From: Thiemannella venezuelensis | Lineage (GTDB): Bacteria > Actinomycetota > Actinomycetes > Streptosporangiales > Streptosporangiaceae | Assembly (NCBI RefSeq): GCF_014203605.1 | Contig: NZ_JACHJJ010000036.1 | Coordinates: 1-62,323, forward strand | DNA length: 62,323 bases | Direction: 5' to 3' | Shown: positions 42,548-51,475 of the stretch, piece by piece | How positions within the stretch are numbered: the first letter of the stretch is position 1 | Layout: each line of letters opens with the position of its first letter | The notes under the pieces: model-generated | The model's input: the letters and a program-made list of their open reading frames with translations, nothing else | Told to the model about the DNA's origin: nothing | The model's database searches: none | Program-made: the position numbers and the translations under genes

Positions 42548-45500
42548 TCATCCGCACGGCGGGGTGTAGGGCAGGTCCGGCACGTATTGCGCCCATTCCC
42601 GCCGGCTGACGGGGGCGCCCCCGACCCCGCAGATGTAGCGGGCCGCCTGGTCGGCATCCGTCGTCCACGTCTGCACCTTGCCGTTCATCGCCCCTGTCAG
42701 GAGCGTGTCCTCCGGACCAGCGAAGATGACGGCGGTCATCGCCTCCTCCGCCCTGCGCATGATCGTTTCCACACGGGGGCGGGAGGGGTCGGTGATGTCC
42801 CACAGCCGGAGCGTCTCATCCTTGCCCACTGTCGCGAGCGTCCGGCCGTCACGGCTGACGGCGAGCCCGGTAACGGGCGCCGTGTGCCCGGTGAGCACGG
42901 CGAGCGCGCGGGGACGGGTCCGATCGGAGACGTCCCAGAGCCGGGCGGTGTTGTCGCTCGACGCTGTGGCGAGGCGGCCGCCGGGAGCGAACACCACCCG
43001 GTCGAGTCCATTGGCGTGGCCGGTGAGTGCGGCGAACCTGACCGGCCGCCGCATGTCCCGCACGTCGTAGAGGTAGGCCCGGTTGTCCGTCGTCGCCATG
43101 GCGAGTGTCCCGCCGTCGGGGCTCACCGCCATGTCGGTCACTCTCTCCGGCAGCTCGGTCAGAGTCGCAACGTTCTTGGGGCGTGCGGGATCGCCGATGT
43201 CCCACACGTGGACCGCGGGGTCCTGAACGCCGGTCACGAGGAAGCGCCCGTCCTTGCTGAAGGTGACGGAGGAGGCGTTCTGCGCGCCGGGCCGGAGCGT
43301 GGCCAGGAGAGAGGGACGGCGTGGGTCGGTCACGTCCCACAGTTTCACGGTGGTGTCCCAGGAAGCCGTGGCGAGCAGCCGGCTGTCCGGGCTGAACGCC
43401 ACCCGGGCCACGATGTCGCGATGCCCTTCCACCCTCCCCAGGGGCCGGGGGCGCGAGATGTCGCGCACGTCCCACAGCCGGGCGGTGTTGTCGTCGGCCG
43501 CGTCGGCGAGGGTGCGGCCGTCCGGGCTGAGCGCGAGGTCCTCCACGGCCGCGGTGTGCGAGATCAGCCGGGGGAGGCGGGGCACGCCGCCGGACGCGCC
43601 GATCCGCCACAGGCGCACGCCCTGGTCCGCCGAGGCGGTCGCGACGAGCCCGTCTGCGCGGATCGTGACCGCGAAGACGGAGTTGGTGTGGCCCGCCAGG
43701 CCGCTGACCAGGAACGGCGGCCCGGTGTCCGGGACGTGCCATACCCAGGTGTGCTTGTCGTACGACGACCCCAGCATGGTGCGGCCGTCACCGCTGAAGG
43801 CGATGTCGAAGACGCCCGCGTCGGTGAGCGTCGCCGTCCTCTTGGGACGTGCCGGGTCGAGCAGGTCCCACATCATGATCTTCCCGTCGGTCGCCCCGGT
43901 GGCGAGCGTGCGCCCGCCGGGGGCGAAGGCGATCGCCTCCAGCGGCTTCAGATGGCCGGACAGGACGGACAGCGGCTTCGGACGGCCGGGTTCGGAGACA
44001 TCCCACACCCGGGCCGTGAGGTCGAGGGAGGCGGTGGCGAGGGTCCGCCCGTCCGGGCCGAAGGCCACGTCGCTCACCTGGTCGGTATGGCCGCGCAGAA
44101 CGGCCAGGGGGCGCGGGCGCGCGGCGTCGCCCACGTCCCAGACGGCGGCCGTGTGGTCTTTCGACGACAGGGCGAGCAGCCTGCCGTCGGGGCTGAAGGC
44201 GACGGACCAGAGGATCCGCTCCCCCTGCCGGAACGACGAGAGTTCGCGCGGCGGGCGTGCGCCTCCGGACTCCCACAGTTTCACCGTCCCGTCGGCGGCG
44301 CAGGTCGCGATCACCGCGCCGTCCGGGCGGAAGGCGACACCGCGGATGCCGGCCGCGTGACCGGTCAGGGCATGGAGCTGCCGGGGACGCGCCGCGTCGC
44401 GCACGTCCCAGACGCGGACCGTGTGGTCGTCGGACACGGACGCCAGCCGCCGGCCGTCCGGGCTGAAGGCGACGTCCCAAACGAAACCCGTATGGCCGGG
44501 CACCCGTGCGCCGAGCTGCCAGGTCCTGGCGCTGAGCACGGCGCCCCGGGTCTCGGGCAGCGGGGCGAGGCGGTAGGCGGCGAGGGCGAGGGACCCGCTC
44601 AGCGTCTTGTCCGGCATCGTCGTCGCCACGTCGGCGAGCTGGCGCGCCACCGCGCGGTTGCGCTGCTGGAGCGCCTCCCGGCCCTGCTGGAGGGCGTACA
44701 CACCGGCCGAGGCCGCTGCGAGGAGGAGAACGGTCAGGGCGGCGATGACACCGGTCGCGACCCGCCTCCGGCGGCGGGCCCGGCGGGCCGACGCCTCCAG
44801 GAACGCCCGCTCGCCCGCGGCCGGGCCGCCGTCCCGCTCCACCGCGGCCCGGGCGGCCGCCAGGCGGCTGTCGGGATAGAGGTAGGCCGGGTCGCGCGCG
44901 TTCCGCAACCAGGTATCGGCGTCCTCCGCGAGGCGCTGGCGCACGAGCAGGTTCGCCCGGTCCGTGTCGATCCAGCCCTTGAGCCTGGGCCAGGCCCGGA
45001 TGAGCGCCTCGTGCGTGATCTCCGCGCTCTCCTCGTCGACGGTGACGAGACGGGCCCGCACGAACTCCCCCAGGACGGCGCGCGCGGCGTTCCGCTCCTC
45101 GGGGGCCTCCTGGAGAAGAGACGCGATCGGTATCCGCCTCCGGGTGTCGTCCGTCCGGTCGTCGAGGCGCACCAGCCGGAGCAGCAGGTGCTGCGCGATG
45201 CGCTCCGCGCCCGGCCCGATCGCGTGGAAGGTCTCCTCCGCGCTCAGGGCGAGTGAGCGCGCGATGCCTCCGGAGGCCCGGTAACCGGCCAGGGTGAGCA
45301 TGCCGCCCGTACGGCGCTGCCAGGTCGCCAGCAGCGCGTGCGAGAGCAGGGGGAGGGCGCCGCCGGTCCGGCCTCCGGTCACCTCGTCGGCGCCGAGATC
45401 GTCCAGCAGGAGTTCGGTCAGCCCGCTCTCCAGCGCCAGCCCCGACCGGGCGGCCGGCTGCTCGATGACGGCACGCAGTTGCCCGGCCGTCATGGGGCCG

Positions 45501-46945
45501 ACGATCTCGGGACGCTGCAGGGCCGGCAGCAGGGCGGGGTAGGCCGCGCAGTGGCCGAAGAAGTCGGCGCGGACGGCCAGCACCACCGCGGCGGGCGGTG
45601 ACCGGTCGTCCTCCCGCCGCCACAGCTCGGAGAGCACCTCGAGGAACCGGCGGCGCTCGGACTCCCGGCAGGCGGTGAAGACCTCTTCGAACTGGTCCAC
45701 CACGATCAGGGCGCGGCCCGGGAGCCCTGGCAGCAGGCGGCGGACGGCGCGCGGGTCGTCCTCGGCCGACGCGCGCAGGCGGGCGTGGTCCGCGCCGCTC
45801 CCGCCGGCGAGCCTGCGGACGAGCTCGCCCAGCGGGTCGGAACCCGGCGAGAGGACGAAGCAGCACGTCTCGCCGGCGCTGCCGTACCGCAGCGCGGGGA
45901 TCACACCGGCCCGCAGCAGCGAGGACTTCCCCGACCCGGACGGACCGGTGACGACGAGGGGGCCGCCGGTCCGGAACCGCCGCGTCACCCGTTCCAGCAG
46001 GGAGCGCGTCAGCTCGTCCCGCCCGAAGAACAGGTCCGCGTCCTCGGGCCCGAACGCGGCCAGGCCGCGGTAGGGGCTCTCCTCGTCCCGGGAGCCCGCG
46101 AGCGGCGGGGCGGGAGGCGGGACGGGGGTCAGGTAGGCCGGGTTGACGGCGAAGGCGCGGTGGTCGCCGAGGTCGGTGGCCTGCCGCCGGGGAGGGGGGA
46201 AGCCCTTCTCCGGCAGCGTGCGGGCGAGACTCCGGTAGACGTGGTCGAGGGTGAGGATCCGCGGGCCCGACGGGTCGCCCTCGTCGAGCAGCCGGATCAG
46301 CTCGCCCGTGAAGGCGGTGTACCGGGCCTCCGGAAGCGCCCACGACGTCTGGTTCCCGCTGGAGGAGGTGAGGAGGCAGGCCCCCGAGCCCGTGCGGTCG
46401 AAGACCTGGTCCACGGCGCGTGACGCCGCGCCCTGCGCCCGGCCGGAGAAACAGCAGTCGAGGACCACGATGACGAGCCCGGCGGGCGAACGCGCCAGCA
46501 CCTGGCGCACGGAGGAGTAGGGGAGCGCCTGGTAGCCGGGGATGCCCCGGGTGAGGTCGGCCGTCGCCCGGGTCGCCAGGTGCAGTTCGTTCTCGGAGCC
46601 GACCAGGCCGTGGCCCACGTAGTAGAACATCAGGGTGGACGTGGCGTCCTGCGCGGCCTCGGCCAGGGCCTCCCCGAGGTCGGCGGGGGTCGGCGGGTCG
46701 AGGCGGACGGTCAGCGCCCCGGGCGCGAGGCCGGCCCGTTCCACCAGGCACCGGCCGAGGTCCCGCAGGGTCGCCGGAACGGCGGGGACGGGCGGCAGCC
46801 GCGACCCGGTCCGGTGCAGCGCGGTCCCGGCCAGGAGCACCCTGGTGCCGGCAGAGGCCAGGGCGAGGTCGGGAACGTCCCGCAGCGTGGGCGGAGGAGG
46901 CGCACGGTCCTCCCGCCCGGCGGGCGCGGGGGCCTCACCGGTCAT
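42548..46945 (-). CDS. Caspase - nSTAND NTPase - TM - WD40 repeat protein (putative conflict-system effector)
   Basis: 1465 residues. Residues about 30-265 are a caspase-like (peptidase C14) domain: catalytic His112 in FYYVGHG and Cys165 in VVLDCCFSGRA. Residues about 290-720 form an nSTAND-type P-loop NTPase: SPYRGLAAFGPEDADLFFGRD, Walker A GPSGSGKSS (Lys340), Walker B ALIVVDQFEEVF (Asp417) and a winged-helix-like THEALIRAWPRL. One transmembrane helix lies at about 729-751 after a basic run. Residues about 815-1445 hold 14 WD40 repeats (FSPDGRRLAS...VWDV type), enough for two seven-bladed propellers. The order suggests ligand sensing by WD40, NTPase switching and protease output. The ATG at 46945 overlaps the EACC1-like gene by 11 bp. 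Confidence 0.93.
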   Translation of the reverse strand: MTGEAPAPAGREDRAPPPPTLRDVPDLALASAGTRVLLAGTALHRTGSRLPPVPAVPATLRDLGRCLVERAGLAPGALTVRLDPPTPADLGEALAEAAQDATSTLMFYYVGHGLVGSENELHLATRATADLTRGIPGYQALPYSSVRQVLARSPAGLVIVVLDCCFSGRAQGAASRAVDQVFDRTGSGACLLTSSSGNQTSWALPEARYTAFTGELIRLLDEGDPSGPRILTLDHVYRSLARTLPEKGFPPPRRQATDLGDHRAFAVNPAYLTPVPPPAPPLAGSRDEESPYRGLAAFGPEDADLFFGRDELTRSLLERVTRRFRTGGPLVVTGPSGSGKSSLLRAGVIPALRYGSAGETCCFVLSPGSDPLGELVRRLAGGSGADHARLRASAEDDPRAVRRLLPGLPGRALIVVDQFEEVFTACRESERRRFLEVLSELWRREDDRSPPAAVVLAVRADFFGHCAAYPALLPALQRPEIVGPMTAGQLRAVIEQPAARSGLALESGLTELLLDDLGADEVTGGRTGGALPLLSHALLATWQRRTGGMLTLAGYRASGGIARSLALSAEETFHAIGPGAERIAQHLLLRLVRLDDRTDDTRRRIPIASLLQEAPEERNAARAVLGEFVRARLVTVDEESAEITHEALIRAWPRLKGWIDTDRANLLVRQRLAEDADTWLRNARDPAYLYPDSRLAAARAAVERDGGPAAGERAFLEASARRARRRRRVATGVIAALTVLLLAAASAGVYALQQGREALQQRNRAVARQLADVATTMPDKTLSGSLALAAYRLAPLPETRGAVLSARTWQLGARVPGHTGFVWDVAFSPDGRRLASVSDDHTVRVWDVRDAARPRQLHALTGHAAGIRGVAFRPDGAVIATCAADGTVKLWESGGARPPRELSSFRQGERILWSVAFSPDGRLLALSSKDHTAAVWDVGDAARPRPLAVLRGHTDQVSDVAFGPDGRTLATASLDLTARVWDVSEPGRPKPLSVLSGHLKPLEAIAFAPGGRTLATGATDGKIMMWDLLDPARPKRTATLTDAGVFDIAFSGDGRTMLGSSYDKHTWVWHVPDTGPPFLVSGLAGHTNSVFAVTIRADGLVATASADQGVRLWRIGASGGVPRLPRLISHTAAVEDLALSPDGRTLADAADDNTARLWDVRDISRPRPLGRVEGHRDIVARVAFSPDSRLLATASWDTTVKLWDVTDPRRPSLLATLRPGAQNASSVTFSKDGRFLVTGVQDPAVHVWDIGDPARPKNVATLTELPERVTDMAVSPDGGTLAMATTDNRAYLYDVRDMRRPVRFAALTGHANGLDRVVFAPGGRLATASSDNTARLWDVSDRTRPRALAVLTGHTAPVTGLAVSRDGRTLATVGKDETLRLWDITDPSRPRVETIMRRAEEAMTAVIFAGPEDTLLTGAMNGKVQTWTTDADQAARYICGVGGAPVSRREWAQYVPDLPYTPPCG

Positions 46946-47303
46946 CCGGATCCTCCAGGACCTTGGCGATCTCCGCGGTGAGGTCCACCAGTTTCCCGGC
47001 GTCGAGCGATCGGACCCGTCCGGCGCTGACCTCGATCTGGTCCTCTCCCCGGACGAGCTTCACGGTGACGTCGCCGGGGCGGGAGCCGAGCCAGGCGACC
47101 ACCACCCCGGACAGGGCCGCGACCGCTCCTCCCGACCCCAGCGCGATCTGCAGGGCCTCGGTCACCGGCCCCAGCGTTCCGGGGGCCGGGTCGCGTTCGA
47201 CCGCGCCTACCCGGCCGCGCAGCTCGGGCTCCGGTTCGAGCCACGAGGAGAGGCTTCTGAGCTGGTCCGAATCATCCGTGCTCACGCTCACGATGGCGTC
47301 CAT
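46935..47303 (-). CDS. EACC1-like (effector-associated constant component 1) protein
   Basis: 122 residues. It matches the EACC1 pattern: LRSLSSWLEPEPELRGRVGAV, GTLGPVTEALQIALGSGGAVAALSGVVVAWL, then a DVTVKLVRGEDQIEVSAGRV strand pair and a C-terminal helix. The middle segment (about 50-72) is hydrophobic and could be membrane-associated. EACC1 proteins are known as constant partners of caspase and other effectors in actinobacterial conflict systems; here it precedes and overlaps the caspase/STAND gene, so the two should be translated together. ATG start at 47303. Biochemical role unknown. Confidence 0.85.
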   Translation of the reverse strand: MDAIVSVSTDDSDQLRSLSSWLEPEPELRGRVGAVERDPAPGTLGPVTEALQIALGSGGAVAALSGVVVAWLGSRPGDVTVKLVRGEDQIEVSAGRVRSLDAGKLVDLTAEIAKVLEDPDDR

Positions 47304-47480
47304 CCCGGTGCCGTCCCGTCCAGAGAGAACCGGTGGTCTTCGCCGCCGGGCCCCTCGGGACGTCCTGCCGCAGGTCGGCGGTGCCCGAGGGTCTCGGCAG
47401 GTGCTCGCTTACATTGTCGCAGGGGGCGGAGCCGCAAATACGGGAGGAAGGAGTAAGGCGGATGATTTTTCGAGCATTTT

Positions 47481-48281
47481 TTACGGTGAGGAGAGGGCGG
47501 CGCCCGCCGGGCCCGGCGCCCGGCATGACGCGAGCAGCCGCCCTTCGGCGTAGGCCAGCGCCTGCGGCGGGAGTTCCGCGGGGCGGCCGCCGGCCAGGAC
47601 GGTGAGCGTGCCGGTGGCCGGGGCCTCGGGCTCGGGTCCGGCGCCGATCCGCGCCAGGGTCTGCCGGGCCACCGCCGGCGCCGACGTGTGCAACCGCACC
47701 GGACGGCCGAAGGCGGCCAGGATGTGCTCGGCGACCAGGTCGTAGTGGGTGCAGCCGAGCACGATCCCGGACACCTCCGGCGGGGTGGCGGCGACGGCGA
47801 GGGCCACCGCGCGGCCGATCCCGTCGCCGGAGGCGGCTTCGACGGCGTCGGCCAGGCCGGGGCAGGCCACGGCGGTGGTGTCGACGCCGGCGGCGAAGCG
47901 GCCGATGAGGTCGCGCTGGTAGGCGCTGGCGGTGGTGGCGGGCGTGGCCCAGACGGCGATCGGCCCGCCGGCGGCCACCGCCGATTTGATCGCGGGAACG
48001 GTGCCGACGACGGGGACGCCCGGCTCGTACTCCTCCCGTACGCGGGTCAGCGCCGTCACCGAGGCGGTGTTGCAGGCCAGCGTGACGACGTCCGGGCGGT
48101 GCAGGGCCGCCGCGCGGACCCCGGCCAGCACCCGCTCCGTCACGTCCTCGGGCGTGCGCGGCCCCCACGGCATGCCGCCGGGATCCGTCGAGAGGATCAG
48201 GTCGGCGTCCGGCCGTGCCGCGCGCAGCGCCGCGGCGGTCGCCAGCAGTCCGAGTCCGGAGTCGATCAGTGCGATGCGCAT
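47481..48281 (-). CDS. Aspartate/glutamate racemase-family protein (MurI-like)
   Basis: 266 residues. Two-cysteine racemase signature: Cys70 in TLACNTAS and Cys177 in LGCTHYD with Asp7-Ser8 near the N-terminus and His179. It would interconvert L- and D-glutamate (or a related acid). The N-terminal IDSGLGLLATAAAL lacks the usual SGVGGLT of housekeeping MurI, so this may be a paralogue with another substrate. The ATG at 48281 was chosen for the family N-terminus; TACGCT (48295-48290) eight bases upstream suggests a leaderless transcript. Confidence 0.85.
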   Translation of the reverse strand: MRIALIDSGLGLLATAAALRAARPDADLILSTDPGGMPWGPRTPEDVTERVLAGVRAAALHRPDVVTLACNTASVTALTRVREEYEPGVPVVGTVPAIKSAVAAGGPIAVWATPATTASAYQRDLIGRFAAGVDTTAVACPGLADAVEAASGDGIGRAVALAVAATPPEVSGIVLGCTHYDLVAEHILAAFGRPVRLHTSAPAVARQTLARIGAGPEPEAPATGTLTVLAGGRPAELPPQALAYAEGRLLASCRAPGPAGAALSSP

Positions 48282-48384
48282 GACGGACCAGCGTATCGGT
48301 ACGGACCGCACCGGCACGGTTCAGACCGGGCCGGTGGCGGGGGCCGCAGGAGCGCGCCGGGCGGGAATGCGGGAGGATCCGGGG

Positions 48385-48834
48385 ATGGACGGAACCTCGA
48401 TGACGGATGACCGGATCGTCGGTGTCGGTGTCGTGCTCACCGCGCCGGACGGGCGGATCCTGCTCGGCGAGCGGATCAAGGACGGTGAGGACCCGTCGTG
48501 GTGCCTGCCCGGCGGCGCGGTCGAGGCGGGGGAGGGCTTCGAGGCGGCGGCCGTACGGGAACTGGGCGAGGAGACCGGCATCCGCGACGCCGGGCCGCCG
48601 CGGACCGTGGCGGTCGTGCTGGACCACCCCGGCGGCGCGGTACGGGTCACGGCGGCGGTGGCCATGGCGCTGGGCGCGACGGAGCCGGTCGTCACCGAGC
48701 CGCGGGTCTTCCGGTCATGGCGGTGGTTCGCGCCCGGGGCGCTGCCCTCCCCGCTGTTCCCGGCCACCGCGCACCTGCTGGCCGCTCCCGGCGGTCCCCC
48801 GGCCGCCCGCTACCCGGTCGCGGACGGCGCCTGA
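48385..48834 (+). CDS. Nudix hydrolase
   Basis: 149 residues. The Nudix box is complete (GGAVEAGEGFEAAAVRELGE followed by ETGI), which binds Mg2+ and cleaves nucleoside-diphosphate-linked compounds; WCLP precedes it. ATG at 48385 with GGGAGGA nine bases upstream; a second ATG five codons later is possible. Divergent from the racemase gene. Confidence 0.92.
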   Translation: MDGTSMTDDRIVGVGVVLTAPDGRILLGERIKDGEDPSWCLPGGAVEAGEGFEAAAVRELGEETGIRDAGPPRTVAVVLDHPGGAVRVTAAVAMALGATEPVVTEPRVFRSWRWFAPGALPSPLFPATAHLLAAPGGPPAARYPVADGA

Positions 48835-48923
48835 AACGTGCGTCGAACCCGGGAGGGGTCAGCAGCCCGTCCGGCGGAAGTGGCGCGACCGCCGGCGTCC
48901 GGACCCGCCAGGCCCCGGACCCC

Positions 48924-49241
48924 TCAGGCGCAGAGCAGGGCGGGCTCCGGGCTGGACAGGCCGTTCAGGCCGGTCAGCCGGAGGAGGCGGCGGACGGCGG
49001 CGGGCACCCCGACGAGGTGGACGGCGCCGCCGAGCTCGCGGGCCCTGTTGTTGACGGCGACCAGCGCGCTGAGGCCGCGGGCGTCCATGAACGTGACGCC
49101 GGACAGGTCGACGAGGAGCCTGCCGCCGGCGGTCAGCGCGTTCTGCAGGCGGGCGCGGAGCGCGGGCGCGGTGGCGATGTCGATCTCTCCGCTCACCCGG
49201 TGGACGGCGGAGCCCTTGTGGCGGATCACGGACAGGTCCAC
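48924..49241 (-). CDS. STAS-domain anti-anti-sigma factor-like protein
   Basis: 105 residues, a single STAS domain (VSGEIDIATAPALRARLQ, LLVDLSGVTFMDARGLSALV). The residue normally phosphorylated by an anti-sigma kinase (Ser/Thr in a DSxG motif) is Ala54, so control by phosphorylation is probably lost. The GTG at 49241 has GGAGG six bases upstream. A possible ECF-type promoter lies at 49369-49344. A SpoIIE-like phosphatase is encoded 9 kb away but no anti-sigma kinase is adjacent. Confidence 0.87.
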   Translation of the reverse strand: MDLSVIRHKGSAVHRVSGEIDIATAPALRARLQNALTAGGRLLVDLSGVTFMDARGLSALVAVNNRARELGGAVHLVGVPAAVRRLLRLTGLNGLSSPEPALLCA

Positions 49242-49343
49242 GCGGGACCTCCAATCGGGACGAACACCGGGTGCCCTTCCCCGGGCACCGCATCCTGCGG
49301 TGAGGGCCGCCGGGACGGCGTCGCCCGCGCGGCCATCCCTATA

Positions 49344-49369
49344 GACGCATCCGGGGCCGGAGTTGTTCC
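49344..49369 (-). promoter_or_regulatory. Possible ECF-sigma promoter of STAS gene
   Basis: Minus-strand GGAAC, 18 bp, GTCTAT, resembling SigE/SigR-type promoters. Confidence 0.35.
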
Positions 49370-49439
49370 CACCGGAACGGGAACGGTCTTCGTTCGCAAT
49401 CGTGACCATGGGCCGGTCACGGGCTGTCCGGGTTCACGC

Positions 49440-49445
49440 TACCTT
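49440..49445 (+). promoter_or_regulatory. Leaderless -10 for Lrp/AsnC gene
   Basis: TACCTT, six bases before GTG at 49452. Confidence 0.5.
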
Positions 49446-49451
49446 GGGCGG

Positions 49452-49922
49452 GTGGAGGAGATCGACCGCCGGATCGTGACACTGCTGGCCAAGGACGGCC
49501 GGATGAGCTTCACCGACCTCGCCCGGGAGACCGGGCTGTCGGTGTCGGCGGTGCATCAGCGGGTGCGCCGGCTGGAGAAGCGCGGGGTGCTGCGCGGATA
49601 CGCGGCGCTGGTGGACCACGAGGCGGTCGGGCTCCCCCTCACCGCGTTCGTCTCCATCAAGCCGATCGACCCCGCGGCCGCGGACGACGCCCCCGAGCGG
49701 CTGGCGCACCTGGGCGCCATCGAGGCCTGCCACAGCGTCGCGGGGGACGAGAGCTACATCCTCAAGGTGCGGGTGGCCTCGCCCGGTGCGCTGGAGGAAC
49801 TGCTCAGCCAGATCCGCGTCGCGGCCAACGTCTCCACCCGGACCACGGTGGTCCTCAGCACGCCGTACGAGCACCGGGCCCCCGAGCTGATCGAGGCCGG
49901 CGTGGAGGACGAGAAGACGTAG
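49452..49922 (+). CDS. Lrp/AsnC-family transcriptional regulator
   Basis: 156 residues. N-terminal helix-turn-helix (IDRRIVTLLAKDGRMSFTDLARETGLSVSAVHQRVRRLEKRGVLRGY) and C-terminal RAM ligand-binding domain (VAGDESYILKVRVASPGALEELLSQI). Feast/famine regulators respond to amino acids. GTG start with leaderless promoter, no ribosome-binding site. Confidence 0.93.
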   Translation: MEEIDRRIVTLLAKDGRMSFTDLARETGLSVSAVHQRVRRLEKRGVLRGYAALVDHEAVGLPLTAFVSIKPIDPAAADDAPERLAHLGAIEACHSVAGDESYILKVRVASPGALEELLSQIRVAANVSTRTTVVLSTPYEHRAPELIEAGVEDEKT

Positions 49923-50005
49923 CCGCCCGTCTCCGGGGGCCGATCGCGCCGGGGCCGGGGCGGGACGTGCCGCCGGGGGGAGACCGTGCAGGGGTCCCGG
50001 CCGGG

Positions 50006-50248
50006 CTATGCGCGGGTCTTGGAGGCGTTCTTGGTCTTGTGCTTCTCGATGACTTCCTTCTCGGTCAGCTGCAGCAGGTCCTCGACGGTCAGCAGGGCCG
50101 CCGCCTCGACCTGGCCCTGCGGGTGGGTCGTGAACGACCGCTCGCCCGCCACGTCGCCGAACGCCATGACCGCTGCGGCGGCCAGCGGGAGGCCGAGGGC
50201 GACGGTCAGGATGCGGAAGACGGTGGCGAGGGTGGCGATGGCGGTCAT
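50006..50248 (-). CDS. Small membrane protein, unknown function
   Basis: 80 residues. One or two hydrophobic segments (residues about 4-30), then a polar part (GDVAGERSFTTHPQGQVEAAALLTVEDLL) and a Lys-rich C-terminus (KEVIEKHKTKNASKTRA). The ATG at 50248 follows AAAGGA by eight bases. I recognise no family. Confidence 0.65.
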   Translation of the reverse strand: MTAIATLATVFRILTVALGLPLAAAAVMAFGDVAGERSFTTHPQGQVEAAALLTVEDLLQLTEKEVIEKHKTKNASKTRA

Positions 50249-50503
50249 TTCGGTGGTCCTTTGCGAGCTTTCCGGGCGCCCCTTGGCTGGAAGAGCGGTG
50301 GCCGCGGTTCGGCCGTTCCCCTTCAGTAAGCCCGCCGGAAGTGGCGGGAGAAGTGCGCAAAAGGTGCAGGAAAGTTGCTGCCGCGAGAAAGCCCTCAGCT
50401 TCCTCGGCACGGGGCCGATAACCGCCCGCTCCGCCGGGCGCCGGGGATGCCGGACCGGAGCCCGGCATCCCCGGCGCGGGCTCACGCCGCGGTCACGCCA
50501 CGG

Positions 50504-51475
50504 TCACGCCATGGTGCGGAAACCGGCCCGCAGGCGGGCCTCGGCCTCCCCGCCCGCGCCCAGGGCGTCCAGGCCGAGGAGGGCCGCGCCCACGATCGGC
50601 GGGACGTCGGCGACGACCAGCTTGGCCTGCGGGGCCCGCTCGGCGAAGCGCTCCTCGATCATCCCGGTGAGCAGCGGGTCGCGGGCGGTCAGCACGCCGC
50701 CGCCCAGGACCACCTCGATCGGGCTGCCGAGCAGGTCCAGGCGGCGCAGGGCGACCACCGCGAGCACCGTGACCTCCTCGGCCATGCGCGCCACCAGGGA
50801 GCGCGCCACCTCGTCGCCCGCGGCGGCGGCCGACATCAGCACCGGCACCAGTTCGTGCAGCCGGGCGTAGGGCAGGTCACCGAAGTGCAGGCCGAGGGAG
50901 ACCTCCTCGACGGTGCGGGCGCCGAAGTGCTCGCGCACCGCGGCCTCCAGCGCGGTGGCCTGGCCGCGGCCGTCCTCGGCGCGCACGGCGTGCCAGAGCG
51001 CCTCCTCGCCCAGGCCCATGCCGCCGCCCCAGTCGCCGGTGATCTTCCCGAGCGCGGGGAAGCGGGCGACCTCGCCGGTGGGGGAGACCCCGACCGCGTT
51101 GATCCCCGCCCCGCAGACCACGGCGATCCCGGACGGGCCGGACGCCCCGGAGCGCAGCAGCGCGAAGGTGTCGTTGCCGACGACCGCCTCCCGGCCGTAG
51201 CGCCGGTCGAGGATCTCGTCGCGGAGCGTCTCCTCCTCGACCGGCAGGTCCGCCCCGGCCACGTAGGCGGCCACGTGGTCGGCGTACGGCGCGGCCGCCT
51301 CCGGGCCGAGCATCCGCCGCACGGTCTCGCCGATCACGTCGACCGCGGCGCCCGCGCCCGTGCTCTGCGGCTGGAAGGCCGCGCCCCGGCCGGTGGCGAG
51401 GACGGAACCGTCCTCGCCGACCAGCGCGACGTCGGTCTTGCTGTTGCCGCCGTCGACGGCCAGGACCGTCCTCAC
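50504..51475 (-). CDS. BadF/BadG-type sugar kinase (N-acetylglucosamine kinase-like)
   Basis: 323 residues, ASKHA fold. Phosphate-1 loop LAVDGGNSKTDVAL at the N-terminus, the phosphate-2 region VVCGAGINAVGV, and adenosine motif VVLGGGVLTARDPLL. N-acetylglucosamine kinases and glucosamine kinases belong here. GTG start overlapping the GH4 gene stop by four bases (GTGA). Together with GH4 and ROK it forms a small sugar operon lacking a transporter. Confidence 0.88.
   Translation of the reverse strand: MRTVLAVDGGNSKTDVALVGEDGSVLATGRGAAFQPQSTGAGAAVDVIGETVRRMLGPEAAAPYADHVAAYVAGADLPVEEETLRDEILDRRYGREAVVGNDTFALLRSGASGPSGIAVVCGAGINAVGVSPTGEVARFPALGKITGDWGGGMGLGEEALWHAVRAEDGRGQATALEAAVREHFGARTVEEVSLGLHFGDLPYARLHELVPVLMSAAAAGDEVARSLVARMAEEVTVLAVVALRRLDLLGSPIEVVLGGGVLTARDPLLTGMIEERFAERAPQAKLVVADVPPIVGAALLGLDALGAGGEAEARLRAGFRTMA

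Noticed and set aside
42587-45256. 889-codon antisense frame over the WD40 gene
   Set aside because: No motifs and composition typical of shadow frames; the minus strand encodes WD40 repeats.
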